Shown here piece by piece: positions 55,620-64,000 of a stretch of 64,000 bases of DNA. Both the position numbers and the translations under genes were made by a program. Within the stretch, counting starts at the first letter, position 1; each line of letters begins with the position of its first letter. Source of the stretch: Phalacrocorax aristotelis (Eukaryota > Chordata > Aves > Suliformes > Phalacrocoracidae); assembly GCF_949628215.1 (NCBI RefSeq), contig NC_134277.1, positions 1,514,983 to 1,578,982 on the forward strand. Reading direction: 5' to 3'. The notes below the pieces were generated by a model, which saw nothing but the letters and a program-made list of their open reading frames with translations, was not told the DNA's origin and ran no database searches.

Positions 55620-57488
55620 ATGTTGTCCTTTTTGCAGTTGGTGTTAAAAATCGGTGTTGGTTGTTTGAGTCTGCTGTGTTCTGCTGTGATTAGTAATGTT
55701 TTGCCTACAAGATTTGTTATACAAACACTCGTTTTCAGCTTTATCTGGTATTTGGGGTTTTTGCTGAAACCGTTACTGTACTTCGGATACCACCTTGTTG
55801 AGGCAATTAGCAATTATACCTCCTCCTCTGAGAGATTTTATATGGAGGAAATACAGAATAATACCTTTGCAACTTTGTTCTATGATGTCTGTGCCTTTGT
55901 TACAACAACGTTTTTGTATCTTGAACATCCTTGGGTGGTTAAGGTGCACTTATTGTTAGTTTTTGGGCATGTTGTTTTGGTTTTGACTAAGCAACTTAAG
56001 AATATCACCCAGAAATCTGCCCCGAGGCTTGATAGTTACGAGTGGCAGGGCATGTGGGATAGCATGGGCAAATACCTAGGGCAGTGGGCACCCCCAGTGT
56101 TTTGGAGTTTCACCCCCGAGCAAGTGCAGAATCCTAAAAAACTAGTAGAATATTTGGAGAAAGTATGTTGTTACGCTGGGAACTCCAGAGAGACACAGAT
56201 AACTGCAACGTGCTGGGGTCTGGCCCATGCATACCGAGCCCTGCTCAACAGTATTCAGTGCCCCCAGGGGGAAGAGAATGTCTCTGGATTGAAATGCAAA
56301 GTGACTGGCACTGTAGACAATCCAGCCCTGACAACAGGCACTGCAGCCACTCAAACCCCCACAACAAGTACCGGAGCTAGCTCAGAAAATAAACCCGTAC
56401 CAGTATCAGTTGCCCCCATACACAAGACGAAATATTGGAAGCGGACATCAACTCGTTTAGAACGGGATGATGAAGAACCAGGGCCATCGCGGGGAGAGGA
56501 GGGAGAAGTAATAAATGAAATAGAGACCACCCGATCCCTGTCCTTAAGCGAGTTGCGAGATATGCGAAAAGATTATAGCCGTCGTTCAGGTGAGCACATT
56601 GCCACCTGGCTGCTCCGATGCTGGGATAATGGGGCCAGTAGCCTGGAACTAGAGGGAAAAGAAGCCAAACAATTGGGATCCCTTTCTGGGGAAGGGGGCG
56701 TTGACAAAGCAATTGGAAAAAAACCACAAGCCCTCAGCCTCTGGAGGCGACTCCTGTCTGGAGTGAAGGAAAGGTATCCCTTTAAAGAAGATGTTACATA
56801 TCGCCCAGGAAAATGGACAACTATGGAGAAAGGCATCCAGTATCTAAGGGAATTAGCTGTGTTTGAGGTGATTTATGGTGACCTGGATGATCAACGGTCA
56901 TCCAAAGATCCAGATGAAGCCGAGTGCACACGACCCATGTGGCGGAAGTTTGTACGGAGCGCACCATCTTCGCATGCAAACTCATTGGCAGTGATGTCCT
57001 GGAAAGATGACGAGACACCAACGGTGGCAGAGGTGATAGATAGACTCCGGGATTATGACACAAATATCTCTTCCTCGCTTGTCTCTGCTGTGGAGAAACT
57101 ATCCCAAGAGGTCCAGCAACTCAAAGAAGATCTGTCCTACTCCCCACCTCGACAGAGCAGTGTCTCAGCTGTTAGGAATAAGCGTCCTTTGGCTCAAAGA
57201 AGGGGATACACACCACGGGCCACCCTATGGTTCTACCTGCGTGACCACGGAGAGGACATGATGAGGTGGGATGGCAAGCCTACTTCGACCCTACAGGCAC
57301 GAGTACATGAACTGCAAGGAAGAACAGTCACTGAGGGAGGCTCTTCCAGGAAAGCTGCTGCTCCAGTTTCCAGCGAGCAAGTCCCCAGACAGAGGAGTAG
57401 AAGCGCAGATTTTATTTCTAAGTGTAATAGAGGGACTCCTGATTCACATTTACAGGAAGTGAGTTGTGACTGCCATGATCAGGACTAG
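55620..57488 (+). CDS. gag: Gag polyprotein of the provirus
   Basis: The ATG at 55620 has a good context (gcaccatgt) and gives 622 residues ending in TAG (57486-57488). The same frame is open upstream without an ATG, and the leader from the LTR to the start is only 66 nt. The N-terminus has four hydrophobic stretches (about residues 2-27, 31-60, 82-100 and 105-123). These are followed by a Trp-rich segment, a Thr/Ser-rich linker near 240-280, and an acidic stretch. The capsid-like helical region begins near LSELRDMRKDYSRRSGEHIA. A coiled-coil-like helix, SAVEKLSQEVQQLKED, and a basic, Ser/Arg-rich tail follow. No CCHC zinc knuckle is present. Gag would form particles; the hydrophobic start suggests membrane insertion or targeting without an N-terminal myristate (the second residue is Leu). 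The domain reading is partly inferred. Pol follows in frame after one stop. Confidence 0.9.
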   Translation: MLSFLQLVLKIGVGCLSLLCSAVISNVLPTRFVIQTLVFSFIWYLGFLLKPLLYFGYHLVEAISNYTSSSERFYMEEIQNNTFATLFYDVCAFVTTTFLYLEHPWVVKVHLLLVFGHVVLVLTKQLKNITQKSAPRLDSYEWQGMWDSMGKYLGQWAPPVFWSFTPEQVQNPKKLVEYLEKVCCYAGNSRETQITATCWGLAHAYRALLNSIQCPQGEENVSGLKCKVTGTVDNPALTTGTAATQTPTTSTGASSENKPVPVSVAPIHKTKYWKRTSTRLERDDEEPGPSRGEEGEVINEIETTRSLSLSELRDMRKDYSRRSGEHIATWLLRCWDNGASSLELEGKEAKQLGSLSGEGGVDKAIGKKPQALSLWRRLLSGVKERYPFKEDVTYRPGKWTTMEKGIQYLRELAVFEVIYGDLDDQRSSKDPDEAECTRPMWRKFVRSAPSSHANSLAVMSWKDDETPTVAEVIDRLRDYDTNISSSLVSAVEKLSQEVQQLKEDLSYSPPRQSSVSAVRNKRPLAQRRGYTPRATLWFYLRDHGEDMMRWDGKPTSTLQARVHELQGRTVTEGGSSRKAAAPVSSEQVPRQRSRSADFISKCNRGTPDSHLQEVSCDCHDQD

Positions 57489-57532
57489 AGGGGCCCTGCC
57501 TCCAGCCGGGTGGAGGAAAGGGATAACCGGGC
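57486..57532 (+). promoter_or_regulatory. Amber codon with candidate readthrough hairpin
   Basis: The gag TAG is followed after a 10-nt spacer by CCTCCA (57499-57504), a six-base loop GCCGGG, and TGGAGG (57511-57516), a perfect 6-bp stem. CCGG in the loop could also pair with CCGG at 57527-57530, giving a pseudoknot-like fold. Gag and pol are in the same frame, so reading through the UAG would make Gag-Pol, as in gammaretroviruses. Function is inferred; the stop could also be a mutation. Confidence 0.55.
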
Positions 57533-60500
57533 TTACTGGACTGTGTGGATCCGATGGCCTGGCACGTCCGACCCACAGGAGTATAAAGCTTTAGTGGACA
57601 CCGGCGCACAGTGCACCTTAATGCCATCAAACTATATAGGGGCAGAACCCATCAGCATTGCTGGAGTGACAGGGGGATCTCAAGAGCTAACTGTATTGGA
57701 GGCCGAAGTGAGCCTAACTGGCAATGAGTGGCAGAAGCACCCCATTGTGACTGGCCCAGAGGCTCCGTGCATCCTTGGTATAGACTACCTCAGGAGAGGG
57801 TATTTCAAGGACCCAAAAGGTTACAAGTGGGCTTTTGGTGTAGCTGCTTTGGAGACGGAGGAAACTGAACAGCTGTCTACCTTGCCCGGTCTCTCAAAGG
57901 ACCCTTCTGTGGTGGGGTTGCTGAAGGTCGAAGAACAACAGGTGCCAATCGCCACCACAACAGTGCACCGGCGGCAATATCGCACCAACAGAGACTCTCT
58001 GGTCCCCATCCATAAACTCATTCACCAACTGAGGAGCCAAGGAGTCATCAGTAAGACCCACTCACCCTTTAACAGTCCCATATGGCCAGTCCGGAAGTCT
58101 AATGGAGAGTGGAGACTAACAGTAGACTATCGTGGCCTGAATGAAGTCACTCCACCATTGAGTGCTGCTGTGCCAGACATGCTAGAACTTCAATACGAAC
58201 TGGAGTCAAAGGCGGCCAAGTGGTATGCCACAATTGATATTGCTAATGCATTCTTCTCAATCCCTCTGGCAGCAGAGTGCAGGCCACAGTTTGCTTTCAC
58301 ATGGAGGGGCGTCCAGTACACCTGGAATCGACTGCCCCAGGGGTGGAAACACAGTCCTACCATTTGCCATGGACTGATTCAGACTGTACTGGAACAGGGA
58401 GAAGCTCCAGAACACCTTCAATACATTGATGACATCATTGTGTGGGGCAGCACAGCAGAAGAAGTTTTTGAGAAAGGTGAGAAAATAGTCCAAATCCTTC
58501 TGAAAGCTGGTTTTGCCATAAAACAAAGTAAGGTGAAGGGACCTGCACGAGAAATCCAGTTCTTAGGAATTAAATGGCAAGACGGTCGTCGTCAGATTCC
58601 AATGGATGTGATCAACAAAATAGCAGCCATGTCTCCACCAACTAGCAAAAAGGAAACACAAGCTTTCTTGGGCGTTGTGGGCTTTTGGAGAATGCATATT
58701 CCAAATTACAGTCTGATCGTGAGCCCTCTCTATCAAGTGACCCGGAAAAAGAATGATTTCAAATGGGGCCCTGAGCAACGACAAGCCTTTGAACAGATTA
58801 AACGAGAAATAGTCCATGCAGTAGCTCTTGGGCCAGTCCGGGCAGGACAAGATGTAAAAAATGTGCTCTACACTGCAGCCGGGGAGAATGGCCCTACGTG
58901 GAGCCTCTGGCAGAAAGCACCTGGGGAGACCCGGGGTCGACCCCTAGGGTTTTGGAGTCGGGGATACAGAGGGTCTGAAGCCCGCTATACTCCAACTGAA
59001 AAAGAGATATTGGCAGCATATGAAGGGGTTCGAGCTGCTTCAGAAGTGGTTGGTACTGAAGCACAGTTGCTCCTGGCACCCCGACTGCCAGTGCTGGGCT
59101 GGATGTTCAAAGGAAACATCCCCTCTACACACCATGCAACTGATGCTACGTGGAGTAAATGGGTTGCACTGATCACCCAGCGGGCTCGAGTAGGAAACCC
59201 CAGTCGCCCAGGAATCTTGGAAGTGATTATGGACTGGCCAGAAGGCAAAGATTTTGGATTATCACCAGAGGAGGAGGTGACACGTGCTGAAGAAGCCCCA
59301 CTGTATAACAAACTGCCAGAAGATGAGAAGCAATATGCCCTGTTCACTGATGGGTCCTGTCGCCTTGTGGGAAAGCACCGGAGATGGAAGGCTGCTGTAT
59401 GGAGTCCTACACGACAAGTAGCAGAAACTGCTGAAGGAGAAGGTGAATCGAGCCAGTTTGCAGAGGTAAAGGCCATCCAGCTGGCCTTAGCCATCGCTGA
59501 ACGGGAAAAGTGGCCAGTGCTCTATCTCTATACTGACTCCTGGATGGTGGCAAATGCCCTGTGGGGCTGGCTGCAGCAATGGAAGCAAAGCAACTGGCAG
59601 CGCAGAGGCAAACCCATCTGGGCTGCCACATTGTGGCAAGATATTGCTGCCCGGGTAGAGAAACTGGTTGTAAAGGTACGGCATGTGGATGCTCACGTCC
59701 CCAAGAGTCGGGCCACTGAAGAACATCGAAACAACCAGCAGGTAGATCGGGCTGCCAAGATTGAAGTGGCTGAGGTGGATCTGGACTGGCAGCATAAGGG
59801 TGAACTATTTCTAGCTCGGTGGGCCCATGACACCTCAGGCCATCAAGGGAGAGATGCAACATACAGGTGGGCTCGTGATCGAGGGGTGGACTTGACCATG
59901 GATATTATTGCACAGGTTATCCACGAATGTGACACATGCGCTGCAATCAAGCAAGCAAAGCGGGTAAAGCCTCTGTGGTATGGGGGACGATGGCTGAAAT
60001 ATAAATATGGGGAGGCCTGGCAAATTGACTATATCACACTCCCACAGACCCGCCAAGGCAAGCGCCATGTGCTTACAATGGTAGAAGCAACGACTGGCTG
60101 GCTGGAAACATATCCTGTCCCCCACGCCACTGCCCGGAACACTATCCTGGGTCTTGAGAAACAAGTCCTGTGGCGACATGGCACCCCAGAGAGGATTGAG
60201 TCAGACAATGGGACTCATTTCCGAAACAGCCTCATAGACACCTGGGCCAAAGAGCACGGCATTGAGTGGGTGTATCACATCCCCTATCACGCACCAGCCT
60301 CTGGGAAAATTGAAAGGTACAATGGACTGTTAAAAACCACACTGAGAGCAATGGGGGGTGGGACATTCAAGCACTGGGATACACATTTAGCAAAAGCCAC
60401 GTGGTTAGTCAACACGAGGGGATCTGCCAACCGAGCTGGCCCTGCCCAGTCAGAAATCCTACATACTGTGGAAGGGGATAGAGTCCCTGTAGTGCACAGA

Positions 60501-60674
60501 AAAAGTATGCTGGGCAAAACAGTCTGGGTTCTTCCTGCCTCTGGCAAAGGCAAACCCATTCGTGGGATTGTTTTTGCTCGAGGACCTGGGTGCACTTGGT
60601 GGGTGATGCGGGAGGATGGAGAAATCCGATGTGTGCCTCAAGGGGATTTGATTTTGGGTGAAAACAGTCAATGA
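57489..60674 (+). CDS. pol: Pol polyprotein: PR, RT, RNase H, IN
   Basis: This frame continues gag without shift and is open for 1,061 codons to TGA; it has no early ATG, as expected for readthrough expression. Numbering from 57510, the protease has DTG at 30-32. The reverse transcriptase has D243, LPQG at 275-278 and YIDD at 305-308. RNase H has D614, E652, D676 and D746. Integrase has a zinc site (H773, H778, C807, C810) and the catalytic triad D840, D899 and E935 with DD35E spacing. All catalytic residues I can check are present, so the enzyme set may be active. After E935 only 119 residues remain, which is too few for the integrase C-terminal domain plus a dUTPase, so the dUTPase typical of mammalian ERV-L is absent. 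Confidence 0.95.
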   Translation, partial: RGPASSRVEERDNRAYWTVWIRWPGTSDPQEYKALVDTGAQCTLMPSNYIGAEPISIAGVTGGSQELTVLEAEVSLTGNEWQKHPIVTGPEAPCILGIDYLRRGYFKDPKGYKWAFGVAALETEETEQLSTLPGLSKDPSVVGLLKVEEQQVPIATTTVHRRQYRTNRDSLVPIHKLIHQLRSQGVISKTHSPFNSPIWPVRKSNGEWRLTVDYRGLNEVTPPLSAAVPDMLELQYELESKAAKWYATIDIANAFFSIPLAAECRPQFAFTWRGVQYTWNRLPQGWKHSPTICHGLIQTVLEQGEAPEHLQYIDDIIVWGSTAEEVFEKGEKIVQILLKAGFAIKQSKVKGPAREIQFLGIKWQDGRRQIPMDVINKIAAMSPPTSKKETQAFLGVVGFWRMHIPNYSLIVSPLYQVTRKKNDFKWGPEQRQAFEQIKREIVHAVALGPVRAGQDVKNVLYTAAGENGPTWSLWQKAPGETRGRPLGFWSRGYRGSEARYTPTEKEILAAYEGVRAASEVVGTEAQLLLAPRLPVLGWMFKGNIPSTHHATDATWSKWVALITQRARVGNPSRPGILEVIMDWPEGKDFGLSPEEEVTRAEEAPLYNKLPEDEKQYALFTDGSCRLVGKHRRWKAAVWSPTRQVAETAEGEGESSQFAEVKAIQLALAIAEREKWPVLYLYTDSWMVANALWGWLQQWKQSNWQRRGKPIWAATLWQDIAARVEKLVVKVRHVDAHVPKSRATEEHRNNQQVDRAAKIEVAEVDLDWQHKGELFLARWAHDTSGHQGRDATYRWARDRGVDLTMDIIAQVIHECDTCAAIKQAKRVKPLWYGGRWLKYKYGEAWQIDYITLPQTRQGKRHVLTMVEATTGWLETYPVPHATARNTILGLEKQVLWRHGTPERIESDNGTHFRNSLIDTWAKEHGIEWVYHIPYHAPASGKIERYNGLLKTTLRAMGGGTFKHWDTHLAKATWLVNTRGSANRAGPAQSEILHTVEGDRVPVVHRKSMLGKTVWVLPASGKGKPIRGIVFARGPGCTWWVMREDGEIRCVPQGDLILGENSQ

Positions 60675-61065
60675 ACTGAATGGCACAATGTGAACTGCTA
60701 TATAATACTGTGTGTCACCTCTGTGTTGTATCAATGATATCAGAGTACGAGCCTCCCAACCCATGGAAGATCAACTATGAAACAAGCCGTGCAGCAGTGA
60801 TGGAACGATGACTGACTCGGTATGCAGCAACCCAACGCCACACACCATCTCTCCCACCCGGAAAGACTGATACAACAGATGGAGCCCAGAGTCATGGACT
60901 GCGTGAACTCAATGGACATTTTAATGGACATTTTACAGGGAAGATCCATGAACTAAGGGAATGATGTCTGTGTATTATGTTAAAGGATGGGAAGGGGAGG
61001 GGTGGTGGTTGGTACGGTTGTATTGCATCATATGGGACCTGGGCATGGTGTAAATGGTATGGAAT
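60675..61065 (+). other. Region after pol, no env
   Basis: About 390 bases between the pol stop and the polypurine tract contain no substantial open frame on the + strand. The element therefore lacks an envelope gene, which would confine it to intracellular copying. A purine-rich stretch (ggatgggaaggggaggggtg) lies at about 60987-61006. Confidence 0.8.
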
Positions 61066-61078
61066 AAGGGGTGGAGAA
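61066..61078 (+). promoter_or_regulatory. Polypurine tract
   Basis: AAGGGGTGGAGAA lies immediately before the 3' LTR, where plus-strand DNA synthesis is primed. One T interrupts it. A second purine-rich run near 60987 could serve as an extra priming site. Confidence 0.7.
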
Positions 61079-61574
61079 TGTGCTGGTTTTGGCTGAGAAG
61101 GGGTTAATTCTCCTCACTGTGGGGGTCAGCTACCTTTCCAGCTTCCCGCGCTCTGCCGCGTGGCGTGGCGGGGGGGCTGGGAGGGGCAGGGCCATGGTGG
61201 GGGCGGCTGACCCCGACTGGCCAATGGCAGGTTCATTCCATACCATGTGACACCATGACCAGTATATTGAGGGGGGGCAGTGGCAGCGCGGAGGCGGCGC
61301 GGCGTCGGGTCGGCGGGCGGCGAGTGGCTGCGGCGCGTGCGGTTTGTTCCGGCGATTCGTTCCCCCTCTCCCCTCCCTTCCCCCTGCCCCGGGGCTTTGC
61401 GGCTCTCGTTGTTCTCCTTTACATTGCATTTCTACTGTTGTTTCTTTTAATTTTCATTATTAAACTGTTCTTATCCCAACCCACGAGCGTTACCCTTCTG
61501 ATTCTCTCCCCCATCTACCGGTGGGGGAGTGAGCGAGCGACTGTGTGGGGCTGAGCTGCCGCTAAACCACGACA
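61079..61574 (+). mobile_element. 3' LTR of the provirus
   Basis: It is nearly identical to the 5' LTR. Differences seen are an 11-bp insertion (gcagcgcggag-like) in the GC-rich part, one missing A before a G run, and two substitutions in the GC-rich region. It ends in CACGACA and is followed by the ACATG duplication. Confidence 0.95.
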
Positions 61575-61579
61575 ACATG

Positions 61580-63340
61580 GCAGTTGGATCTGATGGCGTC
61601 CAGGTAGGTGAGCTGGTGAGGAAAAGGTGTGAGTCTTAGACAGGGATTGGTGTGGGTAGCTTGACAGTTCTGCAGCCTCTCAGCAGGTGCCTTTCTGCTT
61701 GGATTTTTGCAGGTGCCGCAATCAGCCTTCAGAGGGGAGACGACGCATGGCGACGAGAGGTCCGAGAAGGTGAGGCGATTGCGGTCAGGGCGGTGGTTCC
61801 GTACCAAGGTGTTGCGTGGCAAGCGGGTTGAAGTGTTTCTGCTTGTTTTTTTAGATTTTGTGCGGCTGCCTTTGGGACTGGATGCGCGTTTGAGGTGAGC
61901 TGGGTCGCAGGGAGGAGGGGCGTGGGGCTGGGGAGATCTTCCTTTGGAAGTGCAGTGGTAACATGGTCTCCTGGTAGCCCTAGGGGCCACAAGGGAGGAC
62001 AACAGTGTGAGTTGGGCATGGCCACAGAGCAAGTGAGTGGAGCAGCCGGGTGCATCTGAGGTAGACGGATGCAGCGGCCTAGGTCTTTGTAGAGTGATGG
62101 GATGCTGACTGACAGGGCTGTTGTGTGGGGCTTGTGATTGCTTTTATTTTCCAGGTGACGAAGAGGCAGCTGGTGACTGGAGGAGTGACGTGTGCTTGTC
62201 CTTCAGAAGGAAGGGAAGAGGGAGACTCTCGGCCCCTTGAAAGCTAAGTTGAGGCAACAGTGCTGGGGAAGGGGTTGGGGGAGCGAGGGGGGCACAGTTG
62301 GCTGTGGCTGGAAGGGGTTTTAAAGAGAGTGTAAGGGGAGAGGGCTGTCTAGGAAGCGGTCCCCTTTGAGCAGGGGAATGGAGTGGGTTCCTCTGAAATA
62401 TGACGGCAGTGTGCCCTGGGCAGGGCGGTTCCAGGCTGTGCGTGTCATTGTGTAGCGCGTCTGTGTGTTTGGTGTTGGGTGTGTTTGACCTTCCTTGGGT
62501 CTCGGTTGTTCTTTGTTCCGTAGGATCGAGGCAGGTGCCTCAGCAGCGTTAGTAGGGCCCGGCGAGGCCCTAGTCGTGGGCTCGGCGCCCATCGGGCGCC
62601 TCTCTTTTGGCGTCGCAAGCTTCAGGCGTGGATCGGTCTGGCGTCTCGGATGGTTCTGGCCAGTGGTCTTGTGCTGCGCTGTTCCCGGCCGTGTGAGCGG
62701 CTCTGCTCGCTAGCTGTTGCTTTTAGGGACTGGCACTTCTTCCTTGCATCTTCAGGGGCTGAGGTCTTGAAGGCGGGCTGCTTGCGCATCCATCTTCTCA
62801 GTTTTGAGAGGAAGCGCTTGTCCCCGCCCACAAAGGTCTCGTCGTTTTCTGGCGTGGCGCTAGGAGCACGCTAGGGTTCTGCGCGTGCTCTTACCGGATG
62901 GAGGTTTTCTGTACGTGCGTCGTCGCTCTCGCCGAGCGACGTGGCTTGTTTTTTGCGGCGTGTTGTTGTTGGCGTTCTGTGTAGGGTTCGTCTGTGGTTG
63001 TGGTGTCTTGGCTTGGAGCCGCCCTGCCTGGGGGTGTCGAGTCAGGGCAAGGTGGCACAGGAGCGTTTGAGGTGAACTGGGTTGCAGAGAAGAGGGGTGT
63101 GGAGCTGGTGATTTTTTTTAGGAATTGCAATGGCAACTCTATGTGCCTTTATCTCTAGGGGCTGCAAAGGATGGTGACCGTCCAAGTCCAGCACGGGTAA
63201 GGAGCAGGTGAGAGGAGAAGCCAGGTGCATGTGAGGTGGGGGATGTTGCGGGGTAGGTCCTTGTGGAGCGATGTGATAGTGACAACGTTATTGAGTGTGG
63301 ATTGTTGTGGGTTTTTTTTTTTTTAGGTGAAGGAATATAT
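61580..63340 (+). repeat. Macrosatellite array B, right part
   Basis: It continues the unit interrupted by the provirus ('gatctgatggcgtccaggta' at 61587 matching 'gatctgatggaggccaggca' at about 52945). The 'tttgaggtgagctgggtcgc' landmark recurs at 61889, and 62521-63063 is almost identical to 53860-54404. At 63064 the unit jumps to a new start block, a deletion or recombination of about 1 kb relative to the full period. Removing the provirus gives a period of about 2.13 kb. Confidence 0.88.
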
Positions 63341-64000
63341 GTTCCTCCCTTTGGTAACCATCATCTTTGGGTGACTGCACGCTACTAAATTTCCTCCGAC
63401 ACTTGTACGGTTGAATGCACGTACTGTTGTATTGGTGTATGTATATGCCTGCACAGATTCCTCCAGCTCTTGTTTGTTGGAACATATCTATGTAGTTTCT
63501 ATTGTGCAGTTCTTTATTGTTGTGCATCTGTATGGCTATCCTGTGTGACTCGTGTGGCTGAGTGTGTGTACCTAGGCACTTACCTCCGCTGTCTTGTACG
63601 GTTGCACATATGTAGTGCTTGTTGTACCCTGTTTGCCTGTTGTAGTTGAGTGAATGTCCATAGTTAATCTACCGCTGCGGCGTGGTGGAAGTATCCGTCC
63701 GTGTACATCATTGCTGCGTGTGATCGATTAGAGCTGCTGTGGTATCATTGGATGTATACGCACACATCCTTGCGTAGTGAGGTTGAGTGAATGCAGAAGT
63801 CAATATTGGCTGCCTGTGTTCTATGGGTGAATGTAGTTTGAAATGAACCAGGGTCATGGGTAGTTACATATATTTTGTAGAAACTGTCTTTGATACGGTT
63901 GTGCAGTGTGGGGTGTTCACGGTGTTTTGAGGGTTGGGTTTGGTGGTGGTAACTCACAGCAAACTTTTTCCACAGGATTAAAAATAAAATTAGAATAAAA
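63341..64000. repeat. Window end, weak diverged tandem repeat
   Basis: Phrases such as 'ttcctccgacacttgtacgg' (63391), 'ttcctccagctcttgtttgt' (63459) and 'ttacctccgctgtcttgtac' (63581) suggest a diverged minisatellite with spacing near 70-120 bp. No gene is seen. The poly-T at 63312-63324 may mark its border with the macrosatellite. Confidence 0.4.

Larger units (their letters stand above)
55063..61579 (+). mobile_element. Complete young endogenous retrovirus, ERV-L-like
   Basis: The element has ACATG target duplications at both ends (55063-55067 and 61575-61579), LTRs of 486 and 496 bp, a primer binding site, gag, pol and a polypurine tract, with no env. By eye the LTRs differ by two substitutions, one single-base indel and one 11-bp indel, so the insertion is recent. 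Both frames are open. Pol and the LTR resemble avian elements of the ERV-L (class III, spumavirus-related) group. The related macrosatellite unit at 52921-52960 shows the empty site. Truncated and solo LTR relatives occur at 8505-9102 and 29579-29898. The classification is from recollection of the family. Confidence 0.95.

Noticed and set aside
60287..60949. Antisense frames of about 100 codons over the 3' part of pol and beyond
   Set aside because: They are shadows of the conserved pol frame or chance; no antisense retroviral gene motif was seen.
60675..61078. Possible env gene of the provirus
   Set aside because: Only about 400 bases lie between pol and the 3' LTR, with no substantial + strand frame.
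1..64000. CRISPR arrays, bacterial operons, rRNA and tRNA genes
   Set aside because: The sequence is eukaryotic. Tandem repeats present are satellite-like with degenerate units, and no cloverleaf with A and B boxes was recognised.

Overview
The window reads as bird nuclear DNA; the species cannot be told from the sequence. The evidence is many 5'-truncated CR1 LINE copies with the CR1 3' terminus, several solo LTRs of an avian ERV-L-like family, and the vertebrate gene SMARCD3. I saw no CRISPR array, rRNA or tRNA.

Positions 1-25,100 are ordinary AT-leaning genic sequence. Six consecutive exons on the + strand (2416-19632) encode the last 224 residues of SMARCD3 (BAF60C), a subunit of BAF/SWI-SNF chromatin remodelling complexes, starting within the SWIB domain and running to the natural stop. 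The 5' part of the gene lies upstream of the window. Its introns and 3' flank hold solo LTRs at 1632-2184 and 8505-9102 and at least six CR1 fragments.

From about 25.1 kb to the end the character changes sharply, and I recognise no host protein-coding gene. Four long blocks have an almost purely pyrimidine + strand (25.1-26.3, 31.3-34.0, 43.6-44.9 and 48.0-50.7 kb). GC-rich minisatellites and duplicated CpG-rich segments carry clusters of a ZNF143-like promoter motif. A 2 kb segment is duplicated at 37.7 and 41.5 kb. A tandem macrosatellite (period about 2.13 kb) has modules that look like exons with splice sites (34.1-36.8 and 52.1-63.3 kb). Solo LTRs of at least three types and two head-to-head CR1 copies lie among these. 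This is the texture of a subtelomeric, pericentromeric, sex-chromosome or otherwise repeat-rich domain, but the sequence does not say which.

The standout element is a complete, very young endogenous retrovirus at 55,063-61,579 inside one macrosatellite unit. It has a perfect 5-bp target duplication, nearly identical LTRs (two substitutions and two indels by eye), a tRNA-Lys-type primer binding site and open gag and pol frames, with no env. Gag and pol share one frame and are separated by a single amber codon followed by a potential hairpin, which suggests stop-codon readthrough. The Gag N-terminus is strongly hydrophobic and Gag lacks a zinc knuckle. Pol keeps its protease, RT, RNase H and DD35E integrase catalytic residues.
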